This document shows, piece by piece, positions 6,609 to 11,612 of a stretch of DNA of 11,612 nt. The translations under genes were made by a program, and so were the position numbers. The stretch is taken from positions 1 to 11,612 of the forward strand of contig JASMAO010000023.1 in the NCBI GenBank assembly GCA_030754315.1, in the 5' to 3' direction. How positions within the stretch are numbered: the first letter of the stretch is position 1; each line of letters opens with the position of its first letter. The notes under the pieces are model-generated. The model was not told the origin of the DNA and ran no database searches. It saw nothing but the letters and a program-made list of their open reading frames with translations. Source of the DNA: SAR202 cluster bacterium. Lineage in GTDB: Bacteria; Chloroflexota; Dehalococcoidia; Lucifugimonadales; JASMAO01.

Positions 6609-8537
6609 TTAGACTTCTCGGTACTCGCCCTCAACGGTTCCTTCGGTTTCAGAATTCTCTCCGTCCTCTCCAGTAGGATCACTTGAACCATTCGAAGATG
6701 GCGGTTCTGAGGTTGTCTCAGTAGAAGCTTCTTGGCTGTAAACAAGCTCCCCGACTTGTTGAACCACAGCCTGAAGCTCTTCCATTGCTGTTTTGGTCTG
6801 TGCGATGTCATCGTTTTGCAGGGTTGTGCGCACATTCATGATCTTGCCATTTACGTCTTCTTTGAGTTCCTCTGGAATTTTGTCTGAGTTCTCCGATACC
6901 ATCTTCTCGGCTTGATATGCTGCACTGTCAGCGTTGTTACGGAGTTCGATAGATTCTTGTTTTCTTTTATCATCTTCCGAGTGAGCCGCTGCTTCTTGGA
7001 CCATACGGTCGATTTCTTCTTTAGATAAACCAGAACTGGCAGTTATGGTAATGCGTTGTTCTTTGCCAGTGCCCTTATCTTTTGCCGAGACGTTCAGTAT
7101 GCCGTTGGCGTCAATATCGAAAGTCACCTCAATCTGAGGGGTACCCCTCTGTGCAGGCAAAATTCCGTCCAACATGAAACGGCCAATCGATTTATTGTCG
7201 GTCGCTGTTGGCCGCTCTCCCTGTACCACATGAACCTCTACGCTTGGTTGGCTATCAGCAGCCGTTGTAAAGACTTCGCTCTTGGCCGTTGGGATAGTAG
7301 TATTGCGTGGAATTAGTGCGGTGGTTACTCCTCCCAAAGTTTCGATACCTAGGGTTAGCGGAGTCACGTCCAGTAGTAGCATGTCCTGTACTTCGCCTTG
7401 GAGGACCCCGGCTTGTATAGCAGCACCGATAGCTACAACCTCATCCGCGTTAACTCCTTGGTGGGCCTCTTTACCGAACAATTCGGTTACGGTTTTTTGT
7501 ACAGCAGGCATACGAGTCATGCCCCCAACTAATATTATCTCGTCTATTTCCGAGGCCGCTACATCAGCATCTGCCAGGGCTTTCTTGCACGGGTCCACTA
7601 CCTTTGCTATTAGATCTGCAACGAGTTGATCAAGGGTGGCGCGAGTCAAAGTCATTACTAGATGCTTGGGGCCAGATGCATCAGCTGTTATGAATGGCAG
7701 ATTCACTTCTGTCTCGCCCAAAGTTGAAAGCTCTATTTTGGCACGCTCGGCTGACTCTCTGAGTCTTTGCAGCGCCATATTGTCCTGTTTCAGGTCGATT
7801 CCCTGGTCTTTTTTAAACTCGTCCGCTATCCAGTCGATAATACGCTGATCGAAGTCATCTCCGCCAAGATGAGTGTCTCCATTGGTCGCTTTGACTTCGA
7901 AGACGCCTTCGCCGAGTTGTAAGATTGTAACGTCGAATGTGCCGCCTCCCAAGTCGAAGACCGCTATGGTCTCATCCGCCTTTTTCTTATCTATCCCGTA
8001 TGCAAGTGCGGCGGCAGTTGGTTCGTTGATAATGCGTTGTATTTCTAGGCCAGCTATACGACCTGCATCTTTGGTCGCGTTTCGCTGACTGTCATTGAAG
8101 TACGCAGGTACAGTAATGACTGCTTGCGAAATTGTTTCTCCCAGTTTGGCCTCGGCATCCTGTTTTAGTTTCTGGAGTACTATTGCCGAGATTTGAGGAG
8201 GTGCGTAGTCTTTGCTTGCCATGGAGATGTGAGCATCGTTGTTGGAGTGTTTTGTCACTTTGAAAGGAACCAGGTTTATATCACCTTGAATCGCATCGTC
8301 TTCGTATCGACGGCCCATAAATCTCTTGACTGAGAATACCGTGTTTTCAGGATTAGTAACAGCTTGACGTTTTGCGGTTAGCCCAACGTATCTTTCACCC
8401 GATTTTGCATTAACGCCAACCACGGATGGCGTCGTTCGTGCTCCTTCGGCGTTTTCTATAACTCGTGGCTCGCCAGCTTCTATGATGGCCATGCATGAGT
8501 TAGTAGTGCCCAGGTCAATTCCTAATATCTTCACCAT
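6609..8537 (-). CDS. dnaK: molecular chaperone DnaK (Hsp70)
   Basis: A full-length 642-residue Hsp70: an ATP-driven cytosolic chaperone that binds exposed hydrophobic peptide segments. Nucleotide-domain motifs are intact: GIDLGTTNS (residues 6-14), DLGGGTFDVTIL (195-206) and ILVGGMTRMPAVQ (335-347). The conserved interdomain linker MLLLDVTPLTLG (386-397) precedes the beta substrate domain and the helical lid. The tail (about 603-642) is acidic and serine/glycine-rich, ending EGEYREV as in many bacterial DnaKs. I use the ATG at 8537, not one 42 bases earlier, because GGAGG precedes it by seven bases and the sequence then begins with the canonical MVKILGIDLG. It shares one base with the grpE stop (TAATG), implying translational coupling. 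It is the last gene of the hspR-grpE-dnaK unit; no dnaJ follows. Confidence 0.98.
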   Translation of the reverse strand: MVKILGIDLGTTNSCMAIIEAGEPRVIENAEGARTTPSVVGVNAKSGERYVGLTAKRQAVTNPENTVFSVKRFMGRRYEDDAIQGDINLVPFKVTKHSNNDAHISMASKDYAPPQISAIVLQKLKQDAEAKLGETISQAVITVPAYFNDSQRNATKDAGRIAGLEIQRIINEPTAAALAYGIDKKKADETIAVFDLGGGTFDVTILQLGEGVFEVKATNGDTHLGGDDFDQRIIDWIADEFKKDQGIDLKQDNMALQRLRESAERAKIELSTLGETEVNLPFITADASGPKHLVMTLTRATLDQLVADLIAKVVDPCKKALADADVAASEIDEIILVGGMTRMPAVQKTVTELFGKEAHQGVNADEVVAIGAAIQAGVLQGEVQDMLLLDVTPLTLGIETLGGVTTALIPRNTTIPTAKSEVFTTAADSQPSVEVHVVQGERPTATDNKSIGRFMLDGILPAQRGTPQIEVTFDIDANGILNVSAKDKGTGKEQRITITASSGLSKEEIDRMVQEAAAHSEDDKRKQESIELRNNADSAAYQAEKMVSENSDKIPEELKEDVNGKIMNVRTTLQNDDIAQTKTAMEELQAVVQQVGELVYSQEASTETTSEPPSSNGSSDPTGEDGENSETEGTVEGEYREV

Positions 8538-9106
8538 TACAAGTCCTCCGATTGAGAATGTTCCTCTTGTTGTTCGCATTGGTTTTTGGAGACGATTACT
8601 TGAGCGGCGCGCAACACACGGTCGTGGTGCTTATATCCATTGCGCACTATTTTGACGACCTGCCCATCTTCCTCCCCGGGAGTTTCCTCGTATAGGATAG
8701 CCTCGCATTCAAATGGCTCAAACGGCTGTCCTAGAGGCTCGATTTTACTCACTCCCTCGCCTTCTAGGACGTGGGTGATTTTTTTCTGGACCAACTTCAA
8801 TCCCTCTAGCCAGCCTGGTGCAACTGCGTCTTCCGGCACCATCTCTAGAGCCCGGTCTAGATCATCGACGATGGAGAGTAATTTGGTTAGGATATGGGCC
8901 TTGGCTGATATTGTTCCCTCCATGAATTCTTCCGCGGCTCGTCTTTTGTAATTTGCTAAGTCAGCTTGTGCACGCTGAGCTATAGTACGGAACTGGTCCT
9001 TTTCGCGAAGGGCTTCCTCCAGTTCCTCTTCGAGGGACGCCGTCTCAGGAAGTTTAGAGACATCGTCCTGAGGAGCGTCCTCCCCGGATCGTTCGTCCTC
9101 GGTCAT
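8537..9106 (-). CDS. grpE: nucleotide exchange factor GrpE
   Basis: A 189-residue GrpE, the dimeric cofactor that releases ADP from DnaK. The order is typical: an acidic flexible N-terminus (about 1-22), a long coiled-coil helix (about 23-105, with LEEELEEALREKDQF and QADLANYKRRAAEE), then the C-terminal beta-wing with the family signature VRNGYKHHDRVLRAAQVIVS (about 155-174). The ribosome site GGAGGG lies eight bases before the ATG. A second ATG a little upstream is in another frame. It lies 41 bases after hspR and overlaps the dnaK start by one base, so all three should be on one message. Confidence 0.97.
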   Translation of the reverse strand: MTEDERSGEDAPQDDVSKLPETASLEEELEEALREKDQFRTIAQRAQADLANYKRRAAEEFMEGTISAKAHILTKLLSIVDDLDRALEMVPEDAVAPGWLEGLKLVQKKITHVLEGEGVSKIEPLGQPFEPFECEAILYEETPGEEDGQVVKIVRNGYKHHDRVLRAAQVIVSKNQCEQQEEHSQSEDL

Positions 9107-9147
9107 TCGATTGTCCCTCCCACTGTCATGCTAAATATGTCCCGCAA

Positions 9148-9531
9148 TCAAGCGTCATGAGCGTGGAGTATTTCCAGTGCACCATCAATATTTTCTATTA
9201 AATAGGCTCTAGCCTCACGGTCGCTGATTCTACCCGTATTTCTCCTAACCTCCCAAAGGTGGTTGAATAATTCCAGAGCAAGTTGGACGCCTGCTAGATT
9301 AAGGCCTAGGTCTCCGACGAGATGTTTGATCAAACGCAACCTGGCGATATCCTCTTCGGAGTATAGACGAAGCATCCCTACTGTACGGGATGGACGAACA
9401 AGTCCAATTCTCTCGTACTTTCTCAAGGTTTGGGGGTGCATGGCCAAAATCCGCGCGGCCACACTAATGATGTAGACGCCTTCAACCTCTTGAGCCGAAC
9501 TACTGGATCTGACTTGCCTATATTGAGTCAT
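9148..9531 (-). CDS. hspR: MerR-family heat-shock repressor HspR
   Basis: A 127-residue winged-helix repressor of the MerR family, HspR type, which in actinobacteria and relatives represses dnaK operons by binding HAIR elements, with DnaK acting as co-repressor. The diagnostic stretch is VYIISVAARILAMHPQTLRKYERIGLV (about residues 19-45): HspR has MHPQTLRxYE where other MerR proteins differ. The wing residues RLYSEEDIARLRLIKHL follow, then a short effector helix region. Length is normal. The ATG at 9531 has no obvious Shine-Dalgarno sequence and sits behind a leader of about 137 bases. It heads the operon, whereas in Streptomyces hspR is the last gene. The promoter upstream carries a HAIR-like palindrome, consistent with autoregulation. 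Confidence 0.93.
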   Translation of the reverse strand: MTQYRQVRSSSSAQEVEGVYIISVAARILAMHPQTLRKYERIGLVRPSRTVGMLRLYSEEDIARLRLIKHLVGDLGLNLAGVQLALELFNHLWEVRRNTGRISDREARAYLIENIDGALEILHAHDA

Positions 9532-9674
9532 TTGTTTCTATGGAATTTGTTTTTTTCTGACACACTAAATTACAAATGGATTGGTTCTTTCGACATAACC
9601 ATGTGATCGATTCATATCTCTTAAGAGTTTAGTTGATGGAAAGAGAGCTTGTCGTTATAAGAAACTACTTAGGC

Positions 9675-9703
9675 AGTATAAAAGTTGATATAAGTCATGT
9701 CAA
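9675..9703 (-). promoter_or_regulatory. sigma70 promoter of the hspR-grpE-dnaK operon
   Basis: On the minus strand a perfect TTGACA (9703-9698) and TATACT (9680-9675, five of six) are 17 bases apart, the best promoter of the window for this direction. Transcription would start near 9668, giving a leader of about 137 bases to hspR. Confidence 0.7.
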
Positions 9704-9704
9704 C
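9684..9704. promoter_or_regulatory. HAIR-like HspR operator over the hspR promoter
   Basis: The plus strand reads GTTGATA, seven bases, TGTCAAC: two seven-base arms with one mismatch and a seven-base spacer. The known HspR operator HAIR is CTTGAGT-N7-ACTCAAG, and this site keeps its geometry and the inner TTGA-N11-TCAA core, with different outer bases. It covers the -35 box and most of the spacer of the hspR promoter, an ideal position for repression. Half of the core is also required by the -35 consensus, so part of the match comes for free. Confidence 0.55.
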
Positions 9705-9794
9705 TGTGGTGCTGCGCATTTAATAATTGCAGATCATCAATGGGCACTGGAATAAAGGTTGAGAGGATAATATTTGGTTGGTCCGTTTTTGCCA

Positions 9795-9822
9795 GGGGAA
9801 AACTGATCGGCCAAATTTCCCC
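9795..9822. repeat. perfect 7-bp hairpin, possible terminator without T-run
   Basis: GGGGAAA (9795-9801) pairs perfectly with TTTCCCC (9816-9822) around a 14-base loop. It lies about 145 bases beyond the sulfite-oxidase-like gene and upstream of the hspR promoter, between two minus-strand units. Neither flank carries a clear T-run, so a standard intrinsic terminator is doubtful; it may be a processing or regulatory structure. Confidence 0.45.
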
Positions 9823-9967
9823 GTTTCGACCTGTGTCGTTGGTACTACAAAAACCATGACGCGCGGATCAAAGTGCCGGTACCAATAATAGATCGGCCAG
9901 TCTAATATCTAATCCTAAAGCATTTCTTCTCATTTAGTGGGGACATGGTATTTGGGCCAGAAAAATT

Positions 9968-10570
9968 TTACTGGAAACGCTGCGTTTTCCAAGGATCTCC
10001 TTCCATATGATATCCTCGACGTTCCCAGAATCCTGGGGTGTTCTCAGACAAGAATTCAAGCCCGTTCACCCACTTCGCACTTTTCCACCCGTAGAGTTTA
10101 GGGACAACTAGACGTATTGGCCCACCGTGGTCGGGTTCTAGTGGTTTGCTGTCGTGCTTGTAAGCAAAAAGCACATCATTATCCATCAACACACTCAAAG
10201 CAATGTTTGTTGTATACCCACCGTAACTATGTATCATCACGAATCTTGCGTCGGGTGTGGGCTTGGTAGCTTTTGACACCTCTTGGAATGGTACACCTTC
10301 CCATAGATTGTTTAAGCGGCTCCATTGGGTTACACAATGGAATTCCGCGCTTATTATCAGGTTCCCAAGGGCAAGAAAATCCTTCCAAGTGAATGTGACA
10401 CTTTCCTCGACGGCTCCAAATACCTTGAATCTCCAGATGTCGGGTTCAACCTCTGGTGTGGAACCGTAGGTTAGAACAGGGAACTTCGTTGTAATGTGCT
10501 GCCCAGGTGGTGCCTTAAGATGATTCCCTTGTTGTTTTTTTCTCTTTAATTTACCGAATTTCTTAAGAAT
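9968..10570 (-). CDS. sulfite-oxidase-like molybdopterin oxidoreductase, ATT start
   Basis: A 200-residue soluble protein of the sulfite oxidase/YedY-like molybdenum cofactor family (the short bacterial and archaeal form, like Bacillus YuiH). The conserved N-terminal part PPGQHITTKFPVLTYG (residues 21-36) leads to the cofactor cysteine C79 in SAEFHCVTQWSR. The segments IHSYGGYTTN, DHGGPIRLVVPKLYGWKSAKW and the C-terminal GFWERRGYHMEGDPW complete the domain. There is no Tat signal and no heme domain, so it should be cytosolic. A call from the first common start codon in frame (GTG at 10279) would cut away the first half, including C79. The frame is open back to a TAG at 10582-10580, and the only position at a proper distance from AGGAGG is ATT at 10570. 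The reaction and substrate are unknown. It is divergent from thiL. Confidence 0.88.
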   Translation of the reverse strand: MLKKFGKLKRKKQQGNHLKAPPGQHITTKFPVLTYGSTPEVEPDIWRFKVFGAVEESVTFTWKDFLALGNLIISAEFHCVTQWSRLNNLWEGVPFQEVSKATKPTPDARFVMIHSYGGYTTNIALSVLMDNDVLFAYKHDSKPLEPDHGGPIRLVVPKLYGWKSAKWVNGLEFLSENTPGFWERRGYHMEGDPWKTQRFQ

Positions 10571-10581
10571 TACGTCCTCCT
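10571..10581 (-). promoter_or_regulatory. strong ribosome site that fixes an ATT start
   Basis: On the minus strand AGGAGG (10581-10576) and a five-base spacer ACGTA lead to ATT at 10570-10568. No ATG, GTG or TTG follows in frame before the conserved domain begins. This makes ATT, or an ATG misread or mutated at its third base, the start. Confidence 0.7.
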
Positions 10582-10735
10582 AATCGGGTGTTACTATCGC
10601 TGATTTTGCAACGAAAATCAAAGATTGATTCTATGGCATGTTGGTTAACAATTGGAGTGTCAAACGATTTGAAATTAGAGAGATACGTGAGGTTGGTAAT
10701 TCCTGCACAAATAATATTGGCCAACTGGTCTCTTA

Positions 10736-10764
10736 TTGAGAGCGACTCGGCCTGCACGTATAAT
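10736..10764 (+). promoter_or_regulatory. consensus promoter for leaderless thiL
   Basis: TTGAGA (10736-10741, five of six) and a perfect TATAAT (10759-10764) are exactly 17 bases apart. The expected start is 7 to 8 bases after the -10, at 10771-10772, that is on the ATG of thiL. Confidence 0.72.
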
Positions 10765-10771
10765 CCAGACT

Positions 10772-11612
10772 ATGTTAATTAAAGATGTAGGCGAATTTGG
10801 TCTCATTGATCTCTTGAAAAGCGAGCTAATTGATGGCCTGAAACAGTTCCCATTCCCGTTGATGAGTCAACACGGATTCGAATTGAAAATCCCTGTGGGG
10901 GATGACGCAGCCGCATGGCTGTCCAATACAGGGATGCAAATTCTGACCACGGATACGATGGTGGAAGATGTGCATTTCCGCAAAGAAACCACAAGCTGGA
11001 CCGATCTCGGTTGGAAAGCGATGGCCGTCAATTTAAGCGATATTGCCGCGATGGGCTGTGCACCAATTTATGCTGTGGTGACTCTCGGGTTGACCGATGA
11101 CTTGCCTGTAGACGGTATTGTTGAAATGTACCGTGGAATTATAGAGGCTGGCAACGTCTTTGGAGGTGTGGTGGTCGGTGGAGATGTAGTCCGATCGCCC
11201 GTGATGTTTGTGACGCTGGCTATGATTGGCACAGCAGTTGCAACCTGTGGCACTTCTCCGGTTCTCTTGACTCGCGATGGCGCGTTACCTGGTCATAAGA
11301 TCGCGGTTACTGGACATTTGGGTTGCTCGGCAGCCGGGCTTCGTGTGATCGAGGATGGGATCGAGCTTGAACATGAAACTATGTCACATCTTATTGCCGC
11401 TCATAACCGACCAATTCCAAAAATATGGGAGGGGATGGAATTGGTAAGACAGGGTGTAACTACTGCCATGGACGTCAGTGACGGGTTAATAGACGATTTG
11501 CGTAAAATCTGCGAAAAGTCAAAGGTTGGCGCGGTTATTAAGTCAGATTGGCTTCCGGTTGATTCATATCTGCGACAAGTGTTCCCCCGCGATTGGCTTG
11601 ATCTTGCCCAGT
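10772..11612 (+). CDS. thiL: thiamine-monophosphate kinase ThiL, 3' end beyond window
   Basis: The first 280 residues of ThiL, which phosphorylates thiamine monophosphate to the active cofactor thiamine diphosphate. Family motifs are in order: KDVGEFGLIDLL at the start, magnesium/ATP residues in VGDDAAAW (42-49), DTMVEDVHF (61-69), the AVNLSDIAAMG helix (85-95), GGDVVRSP (136-143) and DVSDGLIDDL (234-243). The usual length is about 320-340 residues, so 40-60 residues are missing past the right edge. The start is the ATG at 10772: it leaves the normal short N-terminus (MLIKDVGEFG) and has no Shine-Dalgarno sequence, but sits exactly where a consensus promoter would start transcription. No thiamine-pyrophosphate riboswitch can fit, as there is no leader. 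The reading frame shows no interruptions. Confidence 0.95.
   Translation, partial: MLIKDVGEFGLIDLLKSELIDGLKQFPFPLMSQHGFELKIPVGDDAAAWLSNTGMQILTTDTMVEDVHFRKETTSWTDLGWKAMAVNLSDIAAMGCAPIYAVVTLGLTDDLPVDGIVEMYRGIIEAGNVFGGVVVGGDVVRSPVMFVTLAMIGTAVATCGTSPVLLTRDGALPGHKIAVTGHLGCSAAGLRVIEDGIELEHETMSHLIAAHNRPIPKIWEGMELVRQGVTTAMDVSDGLIDDLRKICEKSKVGAVIKSDWLPVDSYLRQVFPRDWLDLAQ

Larger units (their letters stand above)
9532..9967. other. 436-base intergenic region with regulatory sites and repeats, no gene
   Basis: No convincing coding frame on either strand; the longest candidates are about 16 and 39 codons without ribosome sites. It contains the hspR promoter and its HAIR-like palindrome, a perfect palindrome CTCTTAAGAG (9618-9627) inside the hspR leader, a hairpin at 9795-9822, the direct repeat GATCGGCCA (9805-9813 and 9891-9899) and an inverted repeat TTGGTAC/GTACCAA (9839-9845 and 9879-9885). 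I see no tRNA or known riboswitch. Confidence 0.6.

Noticed and set aside
9535..9563. GTGTCA-17-TAGAAA as a second hspR promoter giving a leaderless message
   Set aside because: Only four of six matches in each box and the ATG is just three bases past the -10, too close for transcription to start at it.
9565..9615. A 16-codon upstream ORF in the hspR leader (minus strand)
   Set aside because: Weak ribosome site too close to the ATG, no conserved-looking content; probably chance.
9618..9627. CTCTTAAGAG palindrome as the HspR operator
   Set aside because: It lacks the spacer and half-site sequence of HAIR; the palindrome over the promoter fits far better.
9968..10279. A 103-residue protein starting at GTG 10279
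   Set aside because: It is only the C-terminal half of the sulfite-oxidase-like protein; the same frame continues upstream for 97 conserved codons including the cofactor cysteine.
10628..10663. TTGACA (minus strand, 10663-10658) with TAGAAT as promoter of the sulfite-oxidase-like gene
   Set aside because: The spacer would be 24 bases, too long, and no better -10 lies at 16-18 bases.
10588..10782. A 64-codon plus-strand open frame between the sulfite-oxidase-like gene and thiL
   Set aside because: No recognisable content or ribosome site; it overlaps the thiL promoter and start, and its opposite strand is similarly open.

Overview
The window carries eleven or twelve genes of a bacterial chromosome with moderate GC content. 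I see no transposase, integrase, phage gene, CRISPR array, rRNA or tRNA. The combination of a deazaflavin (F420) enzyme (npdG), an HspR-type heat-shock repressor with grpE and dnaK, a cytosolic sulfite-oxidase-like molybdoenzyme and an AcuC-type deacetylase suggests a Chloroflexota-like lineage (for example Dehalococcoidia/SAR202) or an actinobacterium-like relative. This placement is inferred from gene content, not from a phylogeny.

Layout. Positions 1-2599 are on the minus strand: an EF-G-like GTPase (548-2599), a small ABM-fold monooxygenase (128-463) and perhaps the first codons of a further gene running off the left edge. A divergent region follows (2600-2767). Next comes a plus-strand group of an unknown 91-aa protein, npdG and a membrane-anchored HExxH metallopeptidase (2768-5033). 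After a 299-base gap comes an AcuC-like deacetylase (5333-6487). It converges on a minus-strand heat-shock operon read hspR -> grpE -> dnaK (9531 down to 6609). A 436-base gap with several repeats follows, then a minus-strand sulfite-oxidase-like gene (9968-10570) divergent from thiL (10772 to the right edge, incomplete).

How they work together. HspR, GrpE and DnaK form one unit: repressor, nucleotide-exchange factor and Hsp70. dnaK starts inside the grpE stop codon. Upstream of hspR is a near-consensus sigma70 promoter (TTGACA, 17 bases, TATACT). Its -35 and spacer are covered by an imperfect palindrome with the geometry of HAIR, the HspR operator, which suggests autoregulation. No dnaJ or clpB lies in the window. 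The other genes are housekeeping or redox functions with no evident shared pathway.

Most notable details: the variant HAIR-like operator; a complete 200-aa sulfite-oxidase-like protein whose only plausible start is ATT behind AGGAGG (or a base error in an ATG); a consensus promoter that would make thiL leaderless; and a promoter that fixes the start of the EF-G-like gene. I found no convincing new multi-gene system.
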